A stretch of 64,000 nt of DNA from NCBI RefSeq assembly GCF_024584785.1, contig NZ_CP074112.1, forward strand, positions 372,001 through 436,000. Direction: 5' to 3'. Source of the DNA: Idiomarina loihiensis (GTDB lineage Bacteria > Pseudomonadota > Gammaproteobacteria > Enterobacterales > Alteromonadaceae). The position numbers were made by a program, and so were the translations under genes. The notes beneath the pieces were generated by a model that worked only from the letters and a program-made list of their open reading frames with translations, was not told the DNA's origin and made no database searches. Positions 8,817 to 16,841 of this stretch are shown piece after piece; the stretch's first letter is position 1, and every line of letters starts with the position of its first letter.

Positions 8817-10235
8817 TTAGACTAATGACATTCCAAAGAACTTAGTTAGTACAGTGTTAGCAAAAACCAAAGCTAAAATAACTGGAATAAAGGTTCCTAT
8901 TGAGAAGTTAATATAACGGGCAAACCACGAGTTTGTATAGTCAGAATTACCTTCACTTAACTCGGCTGTGAGCTGACTACGACGCCAACGATAACGGACA
9001 AAGAGGCATAGAAGTAGGCCGTTTAGAGGTAAAATGGTGTCATAAAAAACGTCATAAATAACATCAAACACAGATTTGCTGCTGCCAGCATAAGAGGTAA
9101 ATTCAGTAAAGATCGGAATCAGCCCGAAGGATGTGGCCGCAACTACAGTCAGCAAAGTCAGTAATGAAGCCATAATAGCAAGCGCACGCTTACGACTCAT
9201 CTGCCGCTTCTCCATAAGTGACGAGGTTGGCACTTCAATAATCGAGACTAATGAGGTGATTGCCGCCACAAAGGCTAATAAAAAGAAGACGCTGGCAGCA
9301 ATGCTGGCGGCAACGTAACCAATTGATACAGAGAGTTCTAGGAAGATTTTAGGGAAAAACGAAAAAATCATACTGACCGATGACTCGCTGAGTGACTCAG
9401 GGTTAGTCTCTGGATAAATCGCGAAAATTGCCGGCAAGGTCATTAGGCCTGCGGTAAAAGCCACGGCGGTGTCAGTTAAAGCAACCAATTTGCCGGAAGT
9501 GACTATGTCGTCACTGCGACGGAAATAAGAGCCGTAAGTGATTAGAATGCCCATCCCCAGCGATAGTGAAAAGAACGCTTGGGCCAACGCGCCATTGATG
9601 ACACTGCCCGTGATTTTTGAGAAATCAGGAACCAAATAGAATTTTAACCCAGCCAAGGCATTATCCAAACTAAGCACAAAGCCAACCAGTAGCAGCAGCA
9701 TAATGAAGAGTGCGGGCATTAGGATTTTTGAGGCGCGCTCAATGCCTTGTCGAACACCTCCAACGAGTATCACGTTGACAACGAGGGTAACTGCAATGAG
9801 GTACCAGATAAAATTGTAGTTTTTGATGAAATCAGAGAAATAGCCATCAGCTGAAATAGTGGCAAGATTGCCGGTAACGCTTTGAAACAGGTAGCCAAAA
9901 ATCCAAACCGTGATAACCATGTAGAAAGTGGCGATCATAAAGGGCGTAATGGTTGCCAGCCAGCCGGCCAAACGCCAGCGTTTTAACCCTGCGCCTAATT
10001 CTGAGTAGGCTTTATAGGGACTATGTTGAGCGCGTCGCCCCAAGCCCATCTCGGCTAGCATTAGCGGTAAACAAATAAAGACCACAAAAGCGGCATAAAT
10101 AATCAAAAACGCGCCGCCACCATTTTTGGTCGCCGCAACAGGAAAACCGACTAAATTACCAATACCGACGGCAGATCCTGCCGCAGCTAAAATGAAACCT
10201 AATTTTGAGCTGAAATGCTCGCGAGATGTTGCCAT
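8817..10235 (-). CDS. Neurotransmitter:sodium symporter (NSS) family transporter
   Basis: This inner-membrane secondary transporter of the LeuT-fold NSS family uses the sodium gradient to import amino-acid-like solutes; the substrate is unknown. The N-terminus has the family signature around the first membrane helix: GFILAAAGSAVGIGNLVGFP, with the unwound G-containing segment that binds Na+ and substrate. The protein has 472 aa and about 11 to 12 hydrophobic segments; the sixth helix region SLSLGMGILITYGSY is also typical. It lies between cnoX (122 bp upstream) and tmcA (30 bp downstream) on the same strand. Bacterial homologues such as TnaT and MhsT take tryptophan or hydrophobic amino acids, but nothing here decides the substrate. 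Confidence 0.88.
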   Translation of the reverse strand: MATSREHFSSKLGFILAAAGSAVGIGNLVGFPVAATKNGGGAFLIIYAAFVVFICLPLMLAEMGLGRRAQHSPYKAYSELGAGLKRWRLAGWLATITPFMIATFYMVITVWIFGYLFQSVTGNLATISADGYFSDFIKNYNFIWYLIAVTLVVNVILVGGVRQGIERASKILMPALFIMLLLLVGFVLSLDNALAGLKFYLVPDFSKITGSVINGALAQAFFSLSLGMGILITYGSYFRRSDDIVTSGKLVALTDTAVAFTAGLMTLPAIFAIYPETNPESLSESSVSMIFSFFPKIFLELSVSIGYVAASIAASVFFLLAFVAAITSLVSIIEVPTSSLMEKRQMSRKRALAIMASLLTLLTVVAATSFGLIPIFTEFTSYAGSSKSVFDVIYDVFYDTILPLNGLLLCLFVRYRWRRSQLTAELSEGNSDYTNSWFARYINFSIGTFIPVILALVFANTVLTKFFGMSLV

Positions 10236-10357
10236 AGTTCAGCGCCTTTGCTTATCGTTGTTATATTATAGCTAAACAACTAATGCTAACTGATGCGAGG
10301 AACCGCAGCAAGCCGACCAGCAGCAGCGCTACTGATCGGTGGCAATAATTTGAAGGG

Positions 10358-11209
10358 TTAGTAAAGCATACTGTACAAACGCCGGCGATATTGCGCAGCC
10401 AGAGGATCGCCATTAGGCAAGCTATTGAGCATATCTAACGCTTGCTGTTTAGCATTAGCGAAGTGCAAATCAGCGATTAACACAGCAAAGACATTGTCTA
10501 ACGCTTCTTCAATACGCTGTGCGGCAAATAACTTGGCAGCAAATTCTAAGCGGAGCTGATGGTTGTCAGGTTGCTGCTGCAGTTGTTGCTCTAGTTCTCG
10601 TAGTTCAGGCGAATCGGCTGCTTGCTCGGCTAGGTGTAACTTCGCTTGAATGCTCTGGTAATAGTGATTTTGATCCGCTAACTTAATTTGATTCAAGAGC
10701 TCTTTGGTGTGCTCGATTCGACCTAATTCACAAGCCGCATCGGCAACAATTAATTTAGCATCAATATTGTTCGGATTCAGATCAAGCGCTTGCTTCGCTA
10801 AGGTGAATGCTTGGCTATAATCCTGCTCGACTACAGCTTGTTGGGCCTGGGCAAATAGTTCGTCGTCAATACTTGGTATGTGCTGGGTAATACGATTGCG
10901 AATAGCAGCTTCGCTCTCTACACCGGCAAAACCGTCGATGGCTTGGCCGTCTTTGAAAAATGCTACAGTCGGCAAACTACGAATACCAAATTGTGCGGCT
11001 AGATGCTGTTGCTCGTCGCAATTAATTTTGGCCAAAATAACTTGATTTGCATATTCGGCTGCAAGTTTTTCAAGGATTGGCATCAGTTGCTTGCAAGGCT
11101 CACACCAATCGGCCCAGAAATCGACAATAACCAATTTCTGTTCCGAGCCTTGTAAAATAACTTGCTGAAAATTCTCAGCGGTAACCTGGATAATATTATT
11201 GGAGTGCAC
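10358..11209 (-). CDS. cnoX: Chaperedoxin CnoX (YbbN): thioredoxin domain plus TPR repeats
   Basis: An N-terminal thioredoxin fold (residues 1-110) is joined to a TPR-like helical domain (about 115-283), the architecture of YbbN/CnoX. That protein protects substrates from aggregation and passes them to GroEL/ES or DnaK. The active site is a full thioredoxin-type WCEPC (C36, C39); E. coli CnoX lacks the first cysteine. The expected cis-proline segment RSLPTVAFF is present. The start is a GTG at 11209 with AGAGGT a few bases upstream. It lies 52 bp after the aldehyde dehydrogenase gene on the same strand; co-transcription is possible, not shown. Confidence 0.9.
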   Translation of the reverse strand: MHSNNIIQVTAENFQQVILQGSEQKLVIVDFWADWCEPCKQLMPILEKLAAEYANQVILAKINCDEQQHLAAQFGIRSLPTVAFFKDGQAIDGFAGVESEAAIRNRITQHIPSIDDELFAQAQQAVVEQDYSQAFTLAKQALDLNPNNIDAKLIVADAACELGRIEHTKELLNQIKLADQNHYYQSIQAKLHLAEQAADSPELRELEQQLQQQPDNHQLRLEFAAKLFAAQRIEEALDNVFAVLIADLHFANAKQQALDMLNSLPNGDPLAAQYRRRLYSMLY

Positions 11210-11261
11210 TAGAAACCTCTTTCATACGGACTCGTGTTATCTGTTGAGGCGGCTGCGCTAG

Positions 11262-12674
11262 TTAGGATAGCCAGCGCAGTAATTTTTGTTTAAACGACGT
11301 GTAGGGCGGATATCTGAAACTTGGGTCTGACCAAAATGGTCGAGTCATCACTGCTTTCATATGACTAAAAGTAGTGAACCCAAATTTACCATGATAACGG
11401 CCCATACCGCTTGGTCCCACACCACCAAAAGGCAGCTCAGGATTAAGCATAAACATAAGCGTGTCGTTATTACACTGGTTGCCGGCATGCGTATGTTCAG
11501 TAAGGTGTTGTAGCTGCCGAGCTGATTTACTGAAGCCATAAAGGGCTAATGGCTTGTCGCGCTGGCGAATAAACTGCTCAGCTTCAGCTAAATTTTTGAC
11601 GCCGATAATGGGTAAAATAGGGCCAAAGATCTCTTCCTGCATCAACGGCGTGTTGACATCCGTGACTTCAACCAAGGTTGGTTGAATATAACGTTCAGCA
11701 ACATCGACTTCGCCGCCGAAAAGGATATTGGCTGCTACTGGCTCTAGATAACCAGCGAGTCGGCGACAATGTTCACTGTTTACTATCCGACCATAATCTT
11801 CAGCTTGATCAATGGCTTCGCCAAAGAAGGCTTGAATAGCATCAAGCAGATGTTTGACCAGAGCATCTTTGACGGTTTCGTCGACCAAAATATAATCAGG
11901 TGCGATACAGGTCTGTCCGGCGTTAATCCATTTGCCCCAAGCGATACGCTTAGCAGCTACAGCTAAATCAGCATCAGCCAAGACCACCGCTGGGCTTTTT
12001 CCGCCGAGCTCTAAGGTTACAGGGGTTAAATGTTCTGCTGCGGCCCGCATCACAATACGGCCCACGCGGCCACCACCGGTATAAAAAATATGGTCCCACT
12101 GTAGCGCCAACAAATGTTGGGCGGTATCAGCTCCGCCGGTGACAATTTGTATGGCATCGGCGGCCAAATAATCAAGAAGCAAACGCTCTAATAACGCAGC
12201 TGTTTGTGGCGCTAATTCTGACGGCTTTACTAACGCACAATTACCGGCGGCAAGAGCTGCAACTAAGGGGCTTAGTAACAACTGCAAAGGGTAATTCCAC
12301 GCACCAATAATTAATACCACGCCCAAAGGCTCAGGTTGCAGCTTGCTGCGCCCAGGCCAAGCTAACAGCGGTTGCGACACCTTGGTTGGTTTGATCCATT
12401 TGGCTAAGTTCTTACACGTGTGGCGGATATCACTATGGAGAAAACCTAGCTCTGTTAACCAGCCTTCGGCGTGAGATTTACCCAAGTCTTTTTGTAGGGC
12501 TTGGAGCAACTCAGCTTCGTGCTCGCTAAGCATGGCGTCTAATTGTTTAAGTTGTTGCAGGCGCCAAGCTAGCGGCCGAGTTAGGCCGCTGTTATAGGTC
12601 GCACGCAAGCGTGTTAGCTTCTCAGCAAATGGATTCGTAGCCGCAGGTTCAGCTGAACTTTGTGAAGTATTCAT
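11262..12674 (-). CDS. Aldehyde dehydrogenase, class-3-like (coniferyl/fatty aldehyde type)
   Basis: This NAD(P)-dependent enzyme oxidises aldehydes to acids. It is of the shorter ALDH3 type (470 aa) without the long N-terminal oligomerisation region of class 1/2. The cofactor region contains GAWNYPLQL and KPSELAP. The general base is E222 in LELGGKSP, the catalytic nucleophile is C256 in NAGQTC, and PFGGVGPSGMGRYHG lies near the C-terminus. A C-terminal hydrophobic tail is not obvious. Its start overlaps the stop of gabD by 4 bp (ATGA), so the two dehydrogenases are coupled. Annotations such as coniferyl-aldehyde dehydrogenase are often given to this subfamily, but the natural substrate cannot be read from sequence. 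Confidence 0.9.
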   Translation of the reverse strand: MNTSQSSAEPAATNPFAEKLTRLRATYNSGLTRPLAWRLQQLKQLDAMLSEHEAELLQALQKDLGKSHAEGWLTELGFLHSDIRHTCKNLAKWIKPTKVSQPLLAWPGRSKLQPEPLGVVLIIGAWNYPLQLLLSPLVAALAAGNCALVKPSELAPQTAALLERLLLDYLAADAIQIVTGGADTAQHLLALQWDHIFYTGGGRVGRIVMRAAAEHLTPVTLELGGKSPAVVLADADLAVAAKRIAWGKWINAGQTCIAPDYILVDETVKDALVKHLLDAIQAFFGEAIDQAEDYGRIVNSEHCRRLAGYLEPVAANILFGGEVDVAERYIQPTLVEVTDVNTPLMQEEIFGPILPIIGVKNLAEAEQFIRQRDKPLALYGFSKSARQLQHLTEHTHAGNQCNNDTLMFMLNPELPFGGVGPSGMGRYHGKFGFTTFSHMKAVMTRPFWSDPSFRYPPYTSFKQKLLRWLS

Positions 12675-14140
12675 TTAATACCGCCTAACGTTATCGTTTT
12701 GGTCTCTTGATATTCGGCTAGGCCGTAACGCGAGCCTTCACGCCCAATACCCGACTCTTTGACACCACCAAAGGCATTATAGGCATGGGAAATCGCCCCT
12801 GCATTAACCCCTAACATGCCGCATTCAAGTTGCTCACTAACGCGGATGATGCGTGCATAATCACTCGCACAAAAATACCCAGCGAGACCAAATGGTGTGT
12901 CATTAGCTAGTCTAATGCCTTCATTTTCATCGGTAAAAGATTGAATGGCAATGACAGGGCCAAAAATTTCTTCTTGGCTAATGGCCATCATCGACGTCAC
13001 ACCGCTAAGTACCGTGGGCGCAAAAAATAGTGGCCCCAAGTTGTCCAATACCTTGCCTCCGGTAAGTAGCTTTGCTCCGGCCGCAGTAGCATCATTGAGT
13101 AATTTTTGTACTTTATCTATCGCTGCTTGATTAATGAGAGGACCATAATCGATATCAGCTTGGTCGCCAGGGCCTACTTTTAATTGGCTTACAGCCTGCT
13201 GTAATTTTTCAGTGAACTCGGGCAATACAGTATCCTGCACCAGCACACGGTTAGCACTAATACAGGTTTGTCCGGCGTTTCGAAATTTACAAGCCAGTAA
13301 TTGAGTTACGGCAAGATCTAAATCAGCATCATCAAACACAATAAAGGGAGCATTTCCGCCAAGCTCTAATGATACCTTTTTGACGCTTTCGGCTGCTTGC
13401 TGCATAAGTAGCTTACCGACGTTGGTCGAGCCAGTGAAGGAAAGCTTGCGCACTAACGGATGGCTCGTAAGAACTTGTCCTACTTCTTTTGCTTGGCTGC
13501 TTGGTACAATATTCAAAACGCCATCAGGAATTCCTACTTCGCTTGCTAGTTGTGCCAAGGCCAGCGCAGATAGGGGCGTTAATTGTGGTGGCTTAACCAC
13601 CATAGTGCAGCCAGCGGCTAAAGCTGGTGCAACTTTACGGGTAATCATGGCGTTTGGAAAATTCCATGGGGTGATGGCTGCGCACACGCCAACCCCTTGT
13701 TTGATTATCCAAGCTCGTTGGCCAGAGTTCTGCGTGGGTAACACATCGCCGTAACTGCGTTCAGCTTCACCGGCAAACCATGCTACAAAGCTGGCGCCGT
13801 ATTCTATTTCTCCAGCAGCTTCAGCTATTGGCTTGCCTTGTTCGGCACTCATCAGTTCAGCTAACGCTTGCTTATTATCTAGCATGGCTTGATACCAACG
13901 CAGCAGTAATTCAGCTCGTTGCTTAGGGGTTTTTGCACGCCAGCTAGGGAGAGCTTTATGCGCAGCGTCTATGGCACGTTCAGTGAGCGTCGCATCGGCA
14001 TCCGCCACGTCAGCAAGCACCTCGCCGGTGGCAGGGTTAAGCACTTGAAAGCGTTGTTCCAGCGGAATCCAATGTCCATCAACATAAGCATTGGTTTGTA
14101 ATAGCGAACGCATGCTGTGATGAGAATTATGATTAGCCAT
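12671..14140 (-). CDS. gabD: Succinate-semialdehyde dehydrogenase, GabD type
   Basis: The enzyme oxidises succinate semialdehyde to succinate with NAD(P)+, the last step of GABA and related amine breakdown. The length (489 aa) and sequence blocks follow E. coli GabD: TPWNFPNAMITRK, VSLELGGNAPFIVFDDADL with general base E259, and NAGQTC with C293. No GABA transaminase (gabT) is beside it; the partner is another aldehyde dehydrogenase, so glutarate semialdehyde or other semialdehydes are possible substrates. The ATG has a near-perfect Shine-Dalgarno AGGAGGAGAT directly upstream. Two inverted repeats lie in the upstream region (separate entry), which it shares divergently with deaD. Confidence 0.88.
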   Translation of the reverse strand: MANHNSHHSMRSLLQTNAYVDGHWIPLEQRFQVLNPATGEVLADVADADATLTERAIDAAHKALPSWRAKTPKQRAELLLRWYQAMLDNKQALAELMSAEQGKPIAEAAGEIEYGASFVAWFAGEAERSYGDVLPTQNSGQRAWIIKQGVGVCAAITPWNFPNAMITRKVAPALAAGCTMVVKPPQLTPLSALALAQLASEVGIPDGVLNIVPSSQAKEVGQVLTSHPLVRKLSFTGSTNVGKLLMQQAAESVKKVSLELGGNAPFIVFDDADLDLAVTQLLACKFRNAGQTCISANRVLVQDTVLPEFTEKLQQAVSQLKVGPGDQADIDYGPLINQAAIDKVQKLLNDATAAGAKLLTGGKVLDNLGPLFFAPTVLSGVTSMMAISQEEIFGPVIAIQSFTDENEGIRLANDTPFGLAGYFCASDYARIIRVSEQLECGMLGVNAGAISHAYNAFGGVKESGIGREGSRYGLAEYQETKTITLGGIK

Positions 14141-14163
14141 ATCTCCTCCTAGTTTGTTGGCGA

Positions 14164-14219
14164 CGTCTTAGATAAGAATACTAAGACGAATGACGAGTAT
14201 CATGGTTATACGCTGATAC
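14164..14219. promoter_or_regulatory. Two inverted repeats upstream of gabD (candidate operators)
   Basis: The first is a perfect 8-bp pair, CGTCTTAG (14164-14171) and CTAAGACG (14181-14188), spaced by 9 nt. The second is a perfect 6-bp pair, GTATCA (14197-14202) and TGATAC (14214-14219), spaced by 11 nt. They lie 24 to 79 bp upstream of the gabD ATG, where a promoter would be expected. The regulator is unknown and no regulator gene is adjacent. Confidence 0.45.
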
Positions 14220-14236
14220 TGCAATGATAGTTTTGC

Positions 14237-14264
14237 TTGCCTATTTTAACATTTAGCGTATAAT
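14237..14264 (+). promoter_or_regulatory. Candidate sigma70 promoter of deaD
   Basis: A -35 TTGCCT (14237-14242) and a perfect -10 TATAAT (14259-14264) are separated by 16 bp. The predicted start near 14271 gives a leader of about 150 nt before the deaD ATG. Confidence 0.6.
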
Positions 14265-14304
14265 CCACGCCCTCAGGGTCATTACCGCTATTGATGGGAG
14301 CGGC

Positions 14305-14329
14305 TTTACCCCTGATTCGCTGGGGTAAA
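14305..14329 (+). other. Stem-loop in the deaD 5' leader
   Basis: The perfect 8-bp stem TTTACCCC / GGGGTAAA closes a 9-nt loop. It sits about 35 nt into the predicted leader and about 90 nt before the start codon. Long structured leaders are a feature of cold-shock mRNAs, including deaD in enterobacteria, so a role in RNA-level control is plausible. No Rfam-type motif is recognised. Confidence 0.5.
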
Positions 14330-14421
14330 CAGCGCCTAATTCCTGCCAGAGTGTTCATCGTGTTCTGTAGCCGGGCGTATCTTCCCCCCTAAATAAGCTT
14401 TACAGAATATGTGAGAAAAAT

Positions 14422-16272
14422 ATGTCTGAAGTAATGACTGGCCAATCGTTCGCCGATTTGACCCTGCCTGCTGCTGTGCTTAAGCAGCTAGAAAAAATGA
14501 ATTTTACCACTCCAACCCCAATTCAAATCCAAGCTATTCCGGCCTTAATGGCTGGCGCTAATGTGCTGGGTGAAGCGCAAACCGGTACGGGTAAAACAGC
14601 CGCTTTTGGTTTGCCAGGTTTAAGTTTGGTGGATGCTAAACTTCGCGCTACCCAAATGCTGGTAGTTGCACCAACTCGCGAATTAGCCATGCAAGTAGCT
14701 GAAGCAGTAGCTGAGTTCGGCCAACAAATTCGTGGCCTTGAAGTTGCTACTGTTTACGGTGGTTCAGCATTCGGTCCGCAAATTAAAGCCCTTCGTGGTG
14801 GTGCCCAAGTCGTTGTGGGTACTCCAGGTCGCTTATTAGACTTGCTGAAAAAAGGCGTCTTAAATTTATCAGCTCTGCGTTTGGCAGTGCTAGATGAAGC
14901 CGATGAAATGTTAAACATGGGCTTTATTGAAGATATCGAAACTATTATGGCTGCAGTACCAAACACGTCACAACGTGCCTTGTTCTCTGCAACTATGCCA
15001 CCTGCGATTCGTAAATTGGCTAAAACCTTCTTAGTTAACGAAGCAGGTGAGCAGCCGCTAAACATTCAAATTGCTGCGCAAGAAAAAGCTAAAGCAACCA
15101 TTCGCCAACGTGCTTGGCAAGTGCGTGGCTTGAGCAAGATGCAAGCATTAACTCGCCTGTTAGAAACCTTAGAGTATCAACGTGTGCTGATCTTTGTGCG
15201 GACTCGTTCAGATACCATGGAAGTAACCGAGCAACTGCAAGCTTCAGGCTTTAAAGCATCACCTTTAAGTGGTGACTTGAACCAAGCTCAACGTGAGCAG
15301 ACCGTAAGCCAATTACGCAGTGGCCGGATTGAAATCTTAGTAGCAACCGATGTTGTTGCACGTGGTCTTGATGTACCAGAAATCACCCATGTGGTGAACT
15401 ACGATCTACCGGGTGACACTGAGTCTTATGTGCACCGGATTGGTCGTACTGGCCGAGCGGGTCGTAGTGGTGAGGCGATTTTGTTCTATCGTGCCAAAGA
15501 ACGCCACTTGTTACGCCATTACGAGCGTTTAACTAACGGTACAATCGAGTATTTTGAAGTACCAAATGCACAAGAATTAAGCTTACATCGTCAAACTAAG
15601 TTGCAAGAGCAAATCATGCACACGGTAGCTCAAGGTAAGCTTGACGAAATGACAGCTATTGTAGAAAAAATGCAAGCTGACACTGAGTTAACGGCACTGC
15701 AGATTGCTACCGCGTTATTGGCACAGCATAACCAGCAACGTCCGCTGCTTGTTGCTGAAGACCCAGCACCACGTAAATTTGCGGAACGTGCGGAGCGGGC
15801 TGATCGTAACCCGCGTGAACGTCGTGACCGCAACGAGCGTAGCGAGCGTCCAGAACGCGGTCCACGTGACCGTCGTGATGCAAACATTGAGTTTGATACC
15901 TACCGCATTCAAGTAGGTCGAGACCATGGTGCTCGTCCACAAGATATCGTTGGTGCTATCGCTAACGAAGGTGAAATTGACAGCCGCTACATTGGTCAAA
16001 TTCAATTGTTTGAAGGCCACAGCTTGGTTGAATTACCAAAAGGCTTGCCAACTGCGGTAGTTCGCATTCTGCAACGTGCCCGTGTACGTCAGCAGCAAAT
16101 GGCCATTGAACTAGCACCAGGTGAGATTATTACTCGTAGTAAGCCACCGCGTGGTGATCGTCCGCGTGGCGAGCGCCCACCATTCAAAGGCGCTCCGCGC
16201 GCTCGCGGTGCTCGTACAGAGCGTGGTGGTGAGCGTGGCTCAGAACAGCGTCGTAGCCGTCGCCCACAATAA
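14422..16272 (+). CDS. deaD: ATP-dependent RNA helicase DeaD/CsdA
   Basis: This DEAD-box RNA helicase acts in 50S ribosome assembly and mRNA unwinding, especially in the cold. The motifs appear in order: Q-motif PTPIQIQAIP, motif I AQTGTGKT (52-59), Ia PTRELA, TPGR, motif II DEAD (158-161), SAT, ARGLD and HRIGRTGRAG. After the helicase core comes a DbpA/CsdA-type RNA-binding domain (about residues 490-570; RPQDIVGAIANEGEI). A basic, Arg/Gly-rich low-complexity tail and an RD/ER-rich linker (about 450-490) flank it. The length is 616 aa (E. coli 629). It is transcribed alone, with a roughly 150-nt leader carrying a stem-loop, and ends at a terminator that overlaps the convergent lipocalin gene. 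Confidence 0.95.
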   Translation: MSEVMTGQSFADLTLPAAVLKQLEKMNFTTPTPIQIQAIPALMAGANVLGEAQTGTGKTAAFGLPGLSLVDAKLRATQMLVVAPTRELAMQVAEAVAEFGQQIRGLEVATVYGGSAFGPQIKALRGGAQVVVGTPGRLLDLLKKGVLNLSALRLAVLDEADEMLNMGFIEDIETIMAAVPNTSQRALFSATMPPAIRKLAKTFLVNEAGEQPLNIQIAAQEKAKATIRQRAWQVRGLSKMQALTRLLETLEYQRVLIFVRTRSDTMEVTEQLQASGFKASPLSGDLNQAQREQTVSQLRSGRIEILVATDVVARGLDVPEITHVVNYDLPGDTESYVHRIGRTGRAGRSGEAILFYRAKERHLLRHYERLTNGTIEYFEVPNAQELSLHRQTKLQEQIMHTVAQGKLDEMTAIVEKMQADTELTALQIATALLAQHNQQRPLLVAEDPAPRKFAERAERADRNPRERRDRNERSERPERGPRDRRDANIEFDTYRIQVGRDHGARPQDIVGAIANEGEIDSRYIGQIQLFEGHSLVELPKGLPTAVVRILQRARVRQQQMAIELAPGEIITRSKPPRGDRPRGERPPFKGAPRARGARTERGGERGSEQRRSRRPQ

Positions 16273-16288
16273 ACGTTAGTGATTTATA

Positions 16289-16831
16289 TTAATCAGCCGG
16301 GTGGTCTACCAAGATCATCCGGCTTTTTTTATAGCCCCAACTTTCAGCTTGCTCAAGAACCTCGTCTATCAGGTTATCAGGTACTTGGGGTTGGCGCGAT
16401 AGCAACCAAAAATAGTCATGGCTATCACTGGTGATGACAGCGTGTAAATAGTTGCCATCGGCATCGGTATCTAACCTGCTGATGTAATATCCCCCGGCAA
16501 AAGGCCAGAAGAATGTCACTTTATACATTGCTGGAGCAACGGGTTCAGCATGGCCAATGGCTGTTTGCCATTCACCATCTGCAGTATGATAGCCGCGATT
16601 GGTTACCTCTAAGCTGCCATCAGCGTTTTGTCGGTATTCAGCGCTCACTTGCTCTAAACCTTCCTCGAAACTATGGGGTAAGCGAATAATTTCATACCAA
16701 GTACCCAGATAACCTTGTGGGTCAAAATCTTCAATGACTGGAGCCACCGGGGTTGGAGTATTGCTGCAGCCGGTTAAACCGAAGCCAGTTAAGGCAACGC
16801 CTAACAGTAACGTACGAAACCAAATCTTCAT
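16289..16831 (-). CDS. blc: Outer-membrane lipocalin (Blc family lipoprotein)
   Basis: A bacterial lipocalin anchored as a lipoprotein. The signal peptide ends in a lipobox LTGC with C22 as the lipidated residue. The mature protein carries the lipocalin signature GTWYEI (YLGTWYEIIRLPHSFE region) and ends with the usual YFWLLSR / KSRMILVD block. E. coli Blc binds lysophospholipids and fatty acids and serves in envelope maintenance. The length is 180 aa. It lies 10 bp after the photolyase gene on the same strand, so the two are probably co-transcribed; photolyase-lipocalin neighbours are, to my knowledge, recurrent in marine proteobacteria. Confidence 0.92.
   Translation of the reverse strand: MKIWFRTLLLGVALTGFGLTGCSNTPTPVAPVIEDFDPQGYLGTWYEIIRLPHSFEEGLEQVSAEYRQNADGSLEVTNRGYHTADGEWQTAIGHAEPVAPAMYKVTFFWPFAGGYYISRLDTDADGNYLHAVITSDSHDYFWLLSRQPQVPDNLIDEVLEQAESWGYKKSRMILVDHPAD
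16295..16330 (+). terminator. Intrinsic terminator of deaD
   Basis: The stem AGCCGGGTG / CATCCGGCT (with G-U pairing inside) is followed by seven T. It starts about 22 nt after the deaD stop and lies within the last codons of the convergent lipocalin gene, so the coding end of that gene doubles as a terminator arm. Confidence 0.8.
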
Positions 16832-16841
16832 CGTGTAACTC

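Noticed and set aside
10270-10345. Hairpin CCGATCAG/CTGGTCGG between cnoX and the transporter as a terminator
   Set aside because: No T run follows and the loop is long; it could be chance.
13380-13754. 124-codon open frame antisense to gabD
   Set aside because: A shadow of the gabD frame; the protein has no recognisable features.
15630-16020. Open frames antisense to, or in another frame of, the deaD tail
   Set aside because: They come from the repetitive Arg/Gly/Asp codons of the deaD tail; no ribosome binding site or family resemblance.
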